Notes: generated by a model from the sequence alone, not told the origin. Counted from the stretch's first letter, positions 1 to 8,574 are shown. The stretch is 50,134 nt of DNA from Pseudomonas sp. LS-2 (GCF_003605735.1 NZ_QXTJ01000039.1:241410-291543); one strand, 5' to 3'. Numbers and translations are program-made.

Positions 1-1286
1 TGAATGACACGGGCATGCGCTGGGACGACACCTCCGGCTGGCAGAATGTTGCTCCTCAAGAGTGGCTTGCCGATAGCTCGCCGACGGCACTCCAGCAATC
101 GCTTTCCGACGCATCCTATGAAATGCCGCTCAAATACCGAGACACTTTGCACGAGCTGATCTACGCCCATCGGAAGGGCCTGGACGAGGAGTACTTTTTC
201 TTCGAACCCGACCTGATATCGGTTCGAGAGCGTTTCTTCCAGATCCGCGCGAAGTTACAAAACGACGCTCGCAGCGTGGTATTGGCCGACCTGCCCCCTC
301 GTCCAGCGATGCCCGCTGTCGAGCCGCCGCCTGATGCGGCGCAGTTTATCGAGCGCCTGTATGAAAAAACCAACGGCATGGTTATCGGTGAATTTCATGA
401 TTCGATAGCCAGCAAGAAATTCATCATCGACAACCTGCCGAAACTGGCGCAACTGGAGGTGAAAACCCTCTACATCGAGCACTTACTGACGGACGTTCAT
501 CAGACGCATCTGGATCATTTCTTTGAAACCGGACAGATGAGCACGCAGCTGCTCAATGACATCAGAGTCCTGGATCGCGGGCATCTGACTGATCCGGCGA
601 AGGTGTACACCTTCGAAAAACTGCTCATAAAGGCGCAGCAACAGGGCGTTGAAATTCGTGGCATCGATTGCGCCGCGAGCTATCACCTGAAGGGCATTCG
701 CCGGGAGACACCTACGACTCGGCAACAGCTCATGAGTTACTTCGCGTCACGCACCATTCGCAAGCATCAGACAGTGATCGGCGAGCACAAGTGGGTGGCT
801 CTTGTGGGTAACAGTCATTCCAACACTTATGCCAATCAGGTCCCCGGACTTTCCGAGCTGGAGGGCGCTATCGGCCTTCGCGTAGTGGACGTCTCTCCCG
901 GAACCTCGCGAGGTATTACCGTGGATGCAGGTGAGGACGTACGCCTGCCTCTGAGCGGTGGAAACCAGAGGCTCAAGGGCGATTTCCTGGTAGAGCTAGA
1001 AGTTCAGAGAACACCTGTCCTGATCAGACCTGCACAGCCGCTGCCGCTGGAAACACGCCTGTCGAGACCTGGCATGTTCTTGACCGAGCAGGAACCGGAC
1101 AATCTGCATTTCATCATCCACAGATCTCGAGACAATGCGATCCATCGCACTCAGGTCCAGCTCAGTGCCGACGGTAAGGTGTATGTGGACCGCTCGTCCT
1201 GGAGTACGATTCACCTCAAGCTCTTCGACGACATCGATGCGCTGGTAGAGGCACTCGAAGAAATCAATCTCACGCGCGTGGCATAA
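1..1286 (+). CDS. C-terminal part of a large toxin-like protein (membrane-targeted effector/dermonecrotic toxin-like family), truncated by the window edge
   Basis: The reading frame is already open at base 3, so the ATG at 15 is probably internal and the protein starts left of the window. Numbered from that ATG, 423 residues are visible. A domain at about 105-295 carries GEFH (125-128), YIEH (153-156), GIDC (216-219) and GNSH (265-268). This spacing of Gly-x-x-His and acidic motifs resembles the TIKI/ChaN/EreA-like metal-site superfamily, and the surrounding phrases (SKKFIIDNLP, TDPAKVYTF) are what I associate with large Pseudomonas proteins named membrane-targeted effector toxins. Residues 1-95 are helical and may be the end of a membrane-targeting or spacer segment; 300-423 form a variable tail. 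No membrane span is visible in this part. It converges on the LPS-core operon with a stem-loop between. Family assignment is moderate; substrate and export route are unknown. Confidence 0.6.
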   Translation, partial: NDTGMRWDDTSGWQNVAPQEWLADSSPTALQQSLSDASYEMPLKYRDTLHELIYAHRKGLDEEYFFFEPDLISVRERFFQIRAKLQNDARSVVLADLPPRPAMPAVEPPPDAAQFIERLYEKTNGMVIGEFHDSIASKKFIIDNLPKLAQLEVKTLYIEHLLTDVHQTHLDHFFETGQMSTQLLNDIRVLDRGHLTDPAKVYTFEKLLIKAQQQGVEIRGIDCAASYHLKGIRRETPTTRQQLMSYFASRTIRKHQTVIGEHKWVALVGNSHSNTYANQVPGLSELEGAIGLRVVDVSPGTSRGITVDAGEDVRLPLSGGNQRLKGDFLVELEVQRTPVLIRPAQPLPLETRLSRPGMFLTEQEPDNLHFIIHRSRDNAIHRTQVQLSADGKVYVDRSSWSTIHLKLFDDIDALVEALEEINLTRVA

Positions 1287-1305
1287 ACGCGACATCCCGC
1301 AAAGA

Positions 1306-1327
1306 GCAGCCGCACCCCGGCTGCCCT
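1306..1327. terminator. Stem-loop between convergent genes, possible terminator
   Basis: A 7-bp perfect stem (GCAGCCG at 1306-1312 with CGGCTGC at 1318-1324) and a 5-base loop sit between the toxin gene and the last gene of the LPS operon. The T tract after it is short (CCTTT), so termination on the plus strand may be weak. Confidence 0.45.
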
Positions 1328-1342
1328 TTGCAACGGATAACC

Positions 1343-2782
1343 CTAGGGGGCTTTGGGCAAGCGCTGCTCCAGCAACTGGTGCAGCGCACTGTCTTGCGGC
1401 CAATTGCGCATGAAGCGCGCGCGATCCTTGGCGAAGGCTGTGGCGAACGCGCCTGGCGAGGTGTGCTGACACATCGCGTCGAGATCGATCAGCGCCCAGC
1501 GATCCTGCTGCCAGAACACGTTGTGCCCTTTCAGGTCGCCATGACTGATGCGCTCGCGCAGCAACTGGGCAAACAGCGTATCCAGCGCTTGCAACTCGCT
1601 TTGCGGTGCATCCCCGGACGCTACGTACGGCGCAAAACGCTCGATGATGTCAGGTCCCGGCAGGTACTCAGTGACCAGGTACGCTTTGCGGCGCAGCCAG
1701 AAAAAACGCTGTTCCAATACGGCCAGCGGCCTGGGCGTGGCGATGCCGAGGAACATCAACCGGTTGCCTTCGCGCCATGAATGCCATGCACGGCTTGGGC
1801 GCCAGAAACGCTTTAGCCAGTGGGTAAAGTTCTTGATGTTGTAACGTTTGATCACCAGTTCGCGGCCCGCGACGTCTGCTTTCGCCACGCTCGCCGCTCC
1901 GCCAGTCTTGTACAGGTGGCCGCTGTCGATCAACGAGTCGGCGTTCGCCAGCACCGCAAGCATCGCGGCTTCCTCTTCACGCCGAATCGCACGCAGGCTG
2001 AATGGCCCGTCCGATACGCTGAACAGGCTGCAATCACGTCCGACCTTGATCAGGTAGTCCTTCAGGCGCCAATTGCTCACCTTGTCGATCTGCTTTTGCA
2101 GCGCCTCGACAGGCAGACCGTGCTCGCCGTTGCTCAACAGGTAATAGACCAGCAACTCTTCCGTGAAAGGCTCAAGGGATTTGGGCAACTGAGCGAAGAA
2201 CACGCCAAGGTTTTCCAGGACCTTCTGGCGAGACAGCGGCTTGCCCGCCTGCTCGACGCGTATCCCGTCGCCGTCGATCAAATACAGTTTGCCGTCCTGA
2301 CGCAGCAGATTGTCCAGATGCAGGTCTTCCTGCCAGATACCTTTGGCGTGCATCTGACCCACAGCGGCAAGCGCTTCGCCCAGAACAACGGATTGCTCAT
2401 CCGCCAGCGGTGGCAGGTGCTCGACCGACTTCCACTCATCGCCCAGACTGCGGGCCTGGTCCAGGAACTCGAACAGCAGCCAGCCGCCCTCGCCATCCTG
2501 CAGCCCTTCAGCCAGTAACAGTGGGGTCGTCAGACCCTGCTCGGCCAGCAGCTGCACACCGGCGCGCTCACGCTGAAAGTGGCGAGGGGCCTTGTGCCCT
2601 ACCAGCAATTTGGCAAGGACCGGACGCCCGCGCCAGATCCCGGCGCCCACATAGCGCTGCCCCGGTAAAACCCGCAATAGGCTGAGCAGTTGCAACTCGG
2701 CAGAACCCGCCGCATCCGCCAGCGTAATGCTCATGGGCAGCGCTGGTGTACGACCGGCGTTTTTCAGTTCAGACAAACGCAT
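1343..2782 (-). CDS. Tandem-domain lipopolysaccharide kinase-like protein (PA5006-type)
   Basis: A 479-residue protein with two eukaryotic-type kinase-like halves of the LPS kinase/InaA kind. The first half has a degenerate catalytic loop (QEDLHLDN) followed by LIDGDG. The second, C-terminal half has the better loop ISHGDLKGHNVF followed by LIDLD, so it is the likelier active domain. The ATG at 2782 has an AGAGGG ribosome-binding site six bases upstream. It is the distal gene of the LPS-core cluster, 126 bp after wapQ, and corresponds in position to PA5006 of P. aeruginosa. A cytoplasmic or inner-membrane-associated role in core phosphorylation is inferred from context; the substrate is unknown. 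Confidence 0.8.
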   Translation of the reverse strand: MRLSELKNAGRTPALPMSITLADAAGSAELQLLSLLRVLPGQRYVGAGIWRGRPVLAKLLVGHKAPRHFQRERAGVQLLAEQGLTTPLLLAEGLQDGEGGWLLFEFLDQARSLGDEWKSVEHLPPLADEQSVVLGEALAAVGQMHAKGIWQEDLHLDNLLRQDGKLYLIDGDGIRVEQAGKPLSRQKVLENLGVFFAQLPKSLEPFTEELLVYYLLSNGEHGLPVEALQKQIDKVSNWRLKDYLIKVGRDCSLFSVSDGPFSLRAIRREEEAAMLAVLANADSLIDSGHLYKTGGAASVAKADVAGRELVIKRYNIKNFTHWLKRFWRPSRAWHSWREGNRLMFLGIATPRPLAVLEQRFFWLRRKAYLVTEYLPGPDIIERFAPYVASGDAPQSELQALDTLFAQLLRERISHGDLKGHNVFWQQDRWALIDLDAMCQHTSPGAFATAFAKDRARFMRNWPQDSALHQLLEQRLPKAP

Positions 2783-2844
2783 CGGCGCCCTCTTTTATCA
2801 ATCTTGACTTAAACGCGGATCGCCCGGACTCATACGATCTCGCT

Positions 2845-2873
2845 TCTGCCCGCAGGGCGCGCCTGCGGCCAGA
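2845..2873. other. Intercistronic hairpin in the LPS-core operon
   Basis: CCGCAGG (2850-2856) pairs with CCTGCGG (2862-2868) around a 5-base loop, extended by TCTG/CAGA after one mismatch. On the minus strand, the direction of transcription, no U tract follows it, so it looks like an mRNA-stability or processing hairpin rather than a terminator. It lies between wapQ and the double-kinase gene. Confidence 0.4.
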
Positions 2874-2908
2874 AAAGATCGACTGCGTCCTGTGCCCGAG
2901 CAGGAAAC

Positions 2909-3664
2909 TTACCGGCTACTACGTTTATGACTACCGCGCTTTGCCAGCCGCTGCCACCAGGCATCCACCAGCCCGCTGTCGCCAGGGGCCTGTACGTAGG
3001 CCGAGAGCATCTCGCGAATTTCCGCCTCGTTCCAGACCGGCGCCCGGCGCAGTAGCGGCTCCAGGTCCTTGACGCGGTCACGCCGACCGAAGATCGACTT
3101 GCGGGTTTTTTCCAGATCGATCAGTTGCGCCAGATAGGCGCCACCTCGAGGCTTGAGAAAAATGTGCTTGGGATAAAAGCAACCGTGCACCTGACCGGCC
3201 TTGTGCAGCGTGCGCGCCAGTTCACCGCAGGCCTGCAGAATCGCAAGACGCTCCGTCGCGGACAACTGCGACCACTCGGTCAGCAACGTGTCCAGATCGG
3301 TCCAGCCATCGAGCGCGCGGGTCATCAGGATCGCACGACGCTCGCCTTCGACTTTCTTTTCGCCATAGAACACCGCATGCAGCGCCGGAATGCCGAGCTT
3401 CTGATACAGGCTGATGTTGCGAAATTCGCGAGAAAACGAAGGCTCGCCCAGCGGGTGGTGCAAGGTCCGGGTCAGGTAGTTGCTCTGGCGCTTGAGGTAG
3501 TAACCCGAGCCTTCGAGCTCCAGACGAAATACGCTGCTCCAGCCACCACGGCCGGTGTTGGGCTCGTCGACCGCGTCGAGCTCGACTTCCCACAATGAAT
3601 CGAAATCAGCCAGCCCGTGGCGCTCGAGCAAGGCGCGGTCTGCATCGGCAATGAAAACACTCAT
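2909..3664 (-). CDS. wapQ: InaA-type lipopolysaccharide kinase family protein WapQ (catalytic Asp apparently absent)
   Basis: A 251-residue protein of the LPS kinase family. An N-terminal lobe has the Lys-containing YYLKRQ strand (K58), and a C-terminal lobe has VHGCFYPKHIFL (159-170) and LIDLEKTRKS (181-190). At the position where WaaP has HRD and WapP has HND, this protein has HGC (160-162), so the usual catalytic Asp is a Cys. The start ATG (3664-3662) overlaps the wapP stop by four bases (ATGA), indicating translational coupling. In P. aeruginosa, WaaP, WapP and WapQ are the three putative core kinases; the symbol rests on gene order. It may be a pseudokinase or use a variant mechanism. 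Confidence 0.75.
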   Translation of the reverse strand: MSVFIADADRALLERHGLADFDSLWEVELDAVDEPNTGRGGWSSVFRLELEGSGYYLKRQSNYLTRTLHHPLGEPSFSREFRNISLYQKLGIPALHAVFYGEKKVEGERRAILMTRALDGWTDLDTLLTEWSQLSATERLAILQACGELARTLHKAGQVHGCFYPKHIFLKPRGGAYLAQLIDLEKTRKSIFGRRDRVKDLEPLLRRAPVWNEAEIREMLSAYVQAPGDSGLVDAWWQRLAKRGSHKRSSR

Positions 3665-4395
3665 TCGCGTCCCTCGAAAAAGCTGACGATATGTCGAATG
3701 CGCTTCTTGTCTGAGTCATTCAGGCGCTGGCGCCCACGGTATTGCAGATAGAAGCGCAGGCGCTGGGTGGCGGACAGGTGATATTTGGCAACCTTGTCCA
3801 GACACGCCAGGTCCTTGGTGATGCGATAGCGCAGCATGAAGCTGACCCAGAACGCACCGTTGGGACAGTCGATCAGAAACACCGTCGATTGATCGTCTAC
3901 CAGCAGGTTGCGCCACTTCAGGTCGTTATGGGTGAAGTGGTGGTCATGCATCGTACGCGTGTAACGCGCCACCTGCTGGCTGATGCGGTCGACCCAGGAA
4001 CGATCGCCCAGACGCGGATCGTTGGTTCTGGCCAGCTCCGAGAGATCCTCGGTGCGGGGCAGCTCCCGGGTGATCAGCGCGCCACGATCATAAGACGCGC
4101 CATTGCGTTCCAGCCCCCAGGCCACCAACTCGGCGGTCGGGATTCCCCATTTGGCGAAACGCTTGAGGTTCTGCCATTCGGACTTGACCCGAGGACGGCC
4201 CAGGTAGCGCCGCAGCCCCTTACCCGCCGCCACGTAACGTTTGACGTAGTAGTTCACGCCGTCACGCTCGACCCGGATCACTTCCGACAACGGATCACGG
4301 GTCAGGCGCTCGCCCTGCAAAGCGAAAACCGCATCCAGCGAACCGAAATCTTCACCCAGCGCAGCGTACTCAGGCTCAAGTTTCCAACCCGCCAT
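3661..4395 (-). CDS. wapP: LPS core heptose kinase-like protein WapP
   Basis: A 244-residue LPS-core kinase. K52 in YYVKRY, the catalytic loop FTHNDLKWRNLL (HND at 156-158) and FLIDCPNG (173-180) give an intact kinase signature. The frame stays open further upstream, but the ATG at 4395 is chosen: it overlaps the waaP stop by one base (TGATG) and starts the recognisable family N-terminus MAGWKLEPEY. The protein is expected to act at the cytoplasmic face of the inner membrane, adding phosphate to inner-core heptose. It is the fifth gene of the tightly packed waaF-to-wapQ operon. Confidence 0.85.
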   Translation of the reverse strand: MAGWKLEPEYAALGEDFGSLDAVFALQGERLTRDPLSEVIRVERDGVNYYVKRYVAAGKGLRRYLGRPRVKSEWQNLKRFAKWGIPTAELVAWGLERNGASYDRGALITRELPRTEDLSELARTNDPRLGDRSWVDRISQQVARYTRTMHDHHFTHNDLKWRNLLVDDQSTVFLIDCPNGAFWVSFMLRYRITKDLACLDKVAKYHLSATQRLRFYLQYRGRQRLNDSDKKRIRHIVSFFEGRE

Positions 4396-5201
4396 CAGAG
4401 CGCATCCCCGTAACGCAGTTTGCGCTGATAGAGCTTGTCGGCCTTGCCTTCCAGCCAGCTCAGCAGCGCGGCTTCTTCGGCCAGAATCTGGCGCAGCGGC
4501 TGCTGAAAATAGCCTTTGAGAAAGCGCAGTTTGTCGCGACGCGTCAGCCCGATGTCCATGGCTGAGAAGTACAGCGCAGCCAGGTCCTTGTTGCGCCAGC
4601 GCATGGTAATCGCGGGGCGGGTCTGTGCGCGGTGCAAGTCGATGACCGAGAGCTTGAAATCGTCGGGCGTCACCGGCTTGTCGGTGTGCAGCAGAAAATG
4701 GCAAATGTAGCAGTCGCGGTGATTGACGCCAGCGCGGTGCATCATCCCCACGAGACGCGCCACTTCGGCGATGTAAGCCCGTTTCATGCGCGACTCGGGC
4801 GGCTGTTTTACCCAGTTGATGCTGACGTCTTCCAGGCTTTCTGTCGGCGCCAGCTCTTCGGTGATGATGAACGAATGCTGCGCGGCCGGATTGTTTCCTC
4901 GCTCGCCATAGGCCACGGCGGTCATGGTAGGCACGCCGACTTCGTGAAGACGATTGATCGCGTCCCACTCCTGCCTGGCGCCCAGCACTGGCAGTTTGGC
5001 CGTCAGCAGGTTCTTGGCGACTTCGCCCCAACCGATGCCACGGTGGATCTTGACGAAGTAACCGCGCCCGTCGACCTCGGTGCGCAAGGTGCGACGGTTT
5101 TCCAATTCCCGATAGACCTGCCCGTCCAGCGCCTCGACAGCCTCAAACGCATCGCGTCCGGCCCACAGGGTCTTGAAGGGTTCAGCAAGGATCAGTTTCA
5201 T
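4395..5201 (-). CDS. waaP: Lipopolysaccharide core heptose(I) kinase
   Basis: This 268-residue protein phosphorylates heptose I of the LPS inner core, a modification needed for outer-membrane integrity and essential in P. aeruginosa. K51 (YFVKIH), the catalytic loop NHRDCYICHFLL with HRD at 161-163, and LSVIDLHRAQ downstream match RfaP/WaaP. It overlaps waaG by four bases (ATG at 5201, waaG stop 5200-5198) and wapP by one, so the operon is translationally coupled. No signal peptide is present, consistent with a soluble or peripheral inner-membrane enzyme. Confidence 0.95.
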   Translation of the reverse strand: MKLILAEPFKTLWAGRDAFEAVEALDGQVYRELENRRTLRTEVDGRGYFVKIHRGIGWGEVAKNLLTAKLPVLGARQEWDAINRLHEVGVPTMTAVAYGERGNNPAAQHSFIITEELAPTESLEDVSINWVKQPPESRMKRAYIAEVARLVGMMHRAGVNHRDCYICHFLLHTDKPVTPDDFKLSVIDLHRAQTRPAITMRWRNKDLAALYFSAMDIGLTRRDKLRFLKGYFQQPLRQILAEEAALLSWLEGKADKLYQRKLRYGDAL

Positions 5202-6322
5202 CCGTGGTGCTCCGCCAGAATCACATCCGCAGCGTGCTGCGGCATGCTGTAAAGATCAGCCGTGTCGGCGAATGCCAGCCCGTTGCGAGCCCAGGAACCG
5301 CGCGCGGCATCGTCCTTGAGCATGCGGGCCAGGTATTGATTGAGCTGGTTCTGCTCGAACGGCTCGTCGAGCACCAGACCGCTGTCGGCCTCGGCGATGT
5401 AATGCGCATAGCCGCACACTGCACTGACCAGCACCGGCAACCCTGCAACCAGCGCTTCAAGCAACACAGTGCCTGTGTTCTCGTTGTAGGCCGGATGAAT
5501 CAATAGATCGGCCCCCAACAGGAAACGCGGAATGTCGCTGCGCCCTTTCATGAAAGTGACGTTGTCGCTCAGGCCAAGCGCGGTGCTTTGCATCTGGAAA
5601 ACCTTGGGGTCGTCCTGGCCGATGACAAACAGCCGTGTGCGCTTTTTCAGCTCCGAGGGCAACGCCGCCAGCGCTTTCAGGCTGCGATCGACGCCCTTGG
5701 TCTTGAACCCGGAACCGATCTGCACCAGCAACAGGTCGTCATCACTCAACTTGAACTCACGGCGGAATTCAGCGCGAATCTCGGACGCGTTATCCGGCGC
5801 GCGACGGTCTTGGGAAATCCCCGGCGGCAGCAGATGAAAACGTTCCAGCGGGGTGTCGTAATGCTTGATGAACAGCGGTTGCTGCACTTCGGAAATCATC
5901 AGCACTTCAGTCTTGGCGTCTTTGGCGAACACCGCCCGCTCGTAGTCGGCGAAGTGGCGATAGCGGCCCCAGTATTTGTACAGCCCGTGGCGCAGGTTCT
6001 GCGCCTTGTCTTCGTAACAGCCATCGGCGGCGTAGTAGACATCCAGACCCGGCATCTTGTTGAAGCCGATCAGACGATCCACAGGGCGCTTGGCCAGGTC
6101 GGCGTTCATCCAGTCGGTGAGTTTCTCGTTGCGCCGATGGTTGAAGATCGCCTTGACCGGCGCTACCAGCACTTCGAAGCCTGGCGGCACGTCGCCTTCC
6201 CAGATAAGGGTGTACACGCGGATCGAATGCCCACGCTGCTGACACTCCAGGGCAATGCGCATGAAGTCACGCTGCAGGCCACCGAAGGGGAAGTATTTAT
6301 AAAGCACGAAGGCCAGTTGCAT
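5198..6322 (-). CDS. waaG: LPS core glucosyltransferase I (UDP-glucose:heptose alpha-1,3-glucosyltransferase)
   Basis: A 374-residue GT-B fold, family 4 glycosyltransferase that adds the first hexose to inner-core heptose II. The N-terminus MQLAFVLYKYFPFGGLQRD is typical of WaaG (acceptor-side Rossmann domain). The donor-side domain contains QIGSGFKTKG, PAYNENTGTVLLEAL with the EX7E-like glutamates, and GLPVLVSAVCGY. The frame is open well upstream, but the ATG at 6322 overlaps the waaC stop by one base (TGATG) and begins the conserved N-terminus. Confidence 0.95.
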   Translation of the reverse strand: MQLAFVLYKYFPFGGLQRDFMRIALECQQRGHSIRVYTLIWEGDVPPGFEVLVAPVKAIFNHRRNEKLTDWMNADLAKRPVDRLIGFNKMPGLDVYYAADGCYEDKAQNLRHGLYKYWGRYRHFADYERAVFAKDAKTEVLMISEVQQPLFIKHYDTPLERFHLLPPGISQDRRAPDNASEIRAEFRREFKLSDDDLLLVQIGSGFKTKGVDRSLKALAALPSELKKRTRLFVIGQDDPKVFQMQSTALGLSDNVTFMKGRSDIPRFLLGADLLIHPAYNENTGTVLLEALVAGLPVLVSAVCGYAHYIAEADSGLVLDEPFEQNQLNQYLARMLKDDAARGSWARNGLAFADTADLYSMPQHAADVILAEHHG

Positions 6323-7389
6323 CACGAATGTTCCTTTGCCAGCAACAGCGAACCCAACTGGCTCGCTACTCGCTCGGGATTCAGGCGAGTGAAGCACAGT
6401 GGCCACTCGCGTTCGATATCGAACCGACGCCTGTCTTCGGGCGTCGGTTGATAGGTGCATTTCTTTTGCAGGCACGGCGCACAGGCCGGGTAATCGCCCG
6501 CCAGATGAACCTGCGACTTGCCATAGGCACCGGTCAGGCCCGGATTGGTCGGGCCGAACAGTGACAGGGTCGGGACGTCCAGCGCGGCGGCCAAGTGCCC
6601 CAGCCCGGTATCCACCGCCACGCAACCCTGCGCGTTGGCCAACACTTTGGCGACGCCCTTGAGATTGAGTTTGGGCAGCACGAGCACTTTATCAAGCCCT
6701 GCGGCAATGCGTTCGGCGCGCGCTTTCTCTGCCGGATTGCCCCACGGCAGATGCACCTCCAGCCCCTGCCCGATCATGCGCTCGGCCAACTGGCGCCAGT
6801 ACAGCTCCGGCCAGTGTTTGGTGGCCCAGGTCGTGCCGTGCAGAAACAGCACGAAGGGGGATTCATGGGTGCCTGCATCAAGCAAGCGGCTGCGGTCGAG
6901 CCCGTAGTCGCCAAGTCCCGCAGGAACTTCATAGCCCAGCGTCTGAGCGAACAACTGGCGCAAGCGCTCGACCGCGTGCTGACCACGGGCAACAGGGAAC
7001 GCACGATCATAAAAACGTGCGGCCAGGGGCTCGCGAGCGGAATGCTTGTCCAGACCGACGATGGGCGCTTTGACGTAGCGCGTCAGCCAGGCGCTTTTCA
7101 GCAGACCCTGGGCGTCGATCACCAGATCGTACTGCGTGTCGCGCAGACGCTGTTTGAAGCGGCGCCATTCGCCATTCTTGAAGGTCTGCCAAAGGTTCTT
7201 GCGCCAGCGACGAATCGCCACCGGAATCACCCCGGCCACCGCGGGGTGCCAAGTCGGAATCTCGGCGAAGCCTTCTTCCACGACCCAGTCGAACTGGATG
7301 CCTGGCAATGCGCGCATCGCGTCTGTCAGTGCAGGCAGGGTATGAATGACGTCACCCAGCGACGAGGTCTTGATCAGCAGCACCCGCAA
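6322..7389 (-). CDS. waaC: LPS heptosyltransferase I (TTG start)
   Basis: A 355-residue GT-B family 9 enzyme that transfers the first L-glycero-D-manno-heptose from ADP-heptose to Kdo. It has the N-terminal IKTSSLGDVIHTLPAL, CVAVDTGLGHLAAAL and LSLFGPTNP motifs. Two TTG codons compete as start. The upstream one (7398) has AGAGG directly adjacent, which cannot serve it; the one at 7389 has AGAGG nine bases upstream and gives the family-typical MRVLLIKTSSLGD and the length of the P. aeruginosa protein. The ribosome-binding site lies inside the end of waaF, so translation is probably coupled to waaF termination. Confidence 0.93.
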   Translation of the reverse strand: MRVLLIKTSSLGDVIHTLPALTDAMRALPGIQFDWVVEEGFAEIPTWHPAVAGVIPVAIRRWRKNLWQTFKNGEWRRFKQRLRDTQYDLVIDAQGLLKSAWLTRYVKAPIVGLDKHSAREPLAARFYDRAFPVARGQHAVERLRQLFAQTLGYEVPAGLGDYGLDRSRLLDAGTHESPFVLFLHGTTWATKHWPELYWRQLAERMIGQGLEVHLPWGNPAEKARAERIAAGLDKVLVLPKLNLKGVAKVLANAQGCVAVDTGLGHLAAALDVPTLSLFGPTNPGLTGAYGKSQVHLAGDYPACAPCLQKKCTYQPTPEDRRRFDIEREWPLCFTRLNPERVASQLGSLLLAKEHS

Positions 7390-7390
7390 G

Positions 7391-8425
7391 TCAGGCAACC
7401 TCTACCGGGGAGCCGCTCAACTGGCTCAGGGCCTGAATGACCGAATCGGGCTCCAGCAGACGCAGGCAATTGTAGTGACCGAAACGGCAGGTGCGATCAA
7501 AACACGGGCTGCACTCGATGCCGAGCTGGACGATTTCGACATGATCGGCCAGGGGAGGCGTAAAGCCCGGCGAGGTAGAACCATACACCGCCACCAGCGG
7601 GCGATTGAGCGCTGCGGCAACGTGCATCAGGCCGGAGTCATTGGAGACCACCGCGTCGGCACAGGACAACAAGTCGATGGCCTCGGCCAGGGACGTGCCG
7701 CCACTTAGATTTACGGACTCTTCGCGCAGGCCCGGAATCAACCGCTCGCGAATGCTTTCACCTACCGGATGATCGTTCTTCGAGCCGAACAGCCAGACCT
7801 GCCAGCCTTCGCGGATCTTCGCCTCTGCAACCTTGGCGTAGTGCTCCGAAGGCCAGCGTTTGGACTCGCCGAACTCGGCACCCGGACATAGCGCCAATAC
7901 GGGACGGTCCAGGCTCAAGCCGAACTTGGCGAGCGCGGCGTCACGGCTAGCGGTTTCGATCCGAAGGCTGGGTTTGGGGTACGGACGCGGGATTTCAACG
8001 CCTTTGTCGTAGGCCAGGGCCATGAAACGTTCGATCATCAGCGGATAGTGCTGTTTGTCGAGCGTGCGTACGTCGTTGAGCAGGCCGTAGCGAAACTCGC
8101 CACGCCAGCCTGTACGTTTGGGGATGCCGGCGAAAAAGGGTACCAGCGCCGACTTCAAGGAGTTGGGCAGCAGAATCGCCTGGTCGTACTGTCCTTTCAG
8201 GGATTTGCCGATACGACGGCGGGTCGCCAGTTCCAGTGCGCCGTGGCCCAGCGGAAAGCTCAAGGCCTTGCGCACCTCTGGCATGCGCTCGAGGATTGGC
8301 CGGCTCCACTCGGGCGCCAGCACATCGATCTCGCATTGCGGGTGGCGCTGTTTCAGGCACTGGAACAGCGTCTGCGCCATCACCATGTCACCGACCCAGC
8401 TGGGCCCAACGATCAGAATTCTCAT
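7391..8425 (-). CDS. waaF: ADP-heptose:LPS heptosyltransferase II
   Basis: A 344-residue family 9 heptosyltransferase adding the second inner-core heptose. MRILIVGPSWVGDMVMAQ at the N-terminus, LCPGAEFGESKRWP in the middle and VVSNDSGLMHVAAAL / VAVYGSTSPGFTPP in the donor domain are characteristic. The ATG at 8425 is preferred over a TTG two codons upstream because it matches the conserved start. It is the first gene of the core operon, preceded by a long hairpin (8454-8506) and a TATATA box. In P. aeruginosa ilvE precedes it; here there is only a 246-bp spacer with a REP doublet. Confidence 0.95.
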   Translation of the reverse strand: MRILIVGPSWVGDMVMAQTLFQCLKQRHPQCEIDVLAPEWSRPILERMPEVRKALSFPLGHGALELATRRRIGKSLKGQYDQAILLPNSLKSALVPFFAGIPKRTGWRGEFRYGLLNDVRTLDKQHYPLMIERFMALAYDKGVEIPRPYPKPSLRIETASRDAALAKFGLSLDRPVLALCPGAEFGESKRWPSEHYAKVAEAKIREGWQVWLFGSKNDHPVGESIRERLIPGLREESVNLSGGTSLAEAIDLLSCADAVVSNDSGLMHVAAALNRPLVAVYGSTSPGFTPPLADHVEIVQLGIECSPCFDRTCRFGHYNCLRLLEPDSVIQALSQLSGSPVEVA

Positions 8426-8453
8426 GCTCAATCCAAAAACGACCAGAAACGAG

Positions 8454-8506
8454 CAGGGAGGCCCATCAGACTGCGTGACGCTTCCACACAGCCTGACGCC
8501 TCCCTG
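8454..8506 (-). other. Long imperfect hairpin in the waaF 5' leader
   Basis: CAGGGAGGC (8454-8462) is perfectly complementary to GCCTCCCTG (8498-8506). Inside it TCA/TGA, CTG/CAG and GTG/CAC pair in register around small internal loops, giving one continuous rod with a 7-base apical loop. On the transcribed minus strand it ends 28 bases before the waaF ATG and is followed by T-rich DNA. A TATATA element on the minus strand (about 8515-8520) could be the -10 box of the operon. Confidence 0.5.
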
Positions 8507-8574
8507 TCATAGCTTTATATAGGTCCGGCCAGGCATCCACCGAAGTCCAGAACGTGTAGTGCTTTTCTGACCCC

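Noticed and set aside
4396..5031. Extended frame that would fuse an N-terminal 212 residues to WapP
   Set aside because: The extra part is a shadow of waaP in another frame. The TGATG overlap at 4395 and homology fix the start.
6323..6625. Extended frame upstream of waaG
   Set aside because: It overlaps waaC in another frame and lacks homology. The conserved WaaG start is at 6322.
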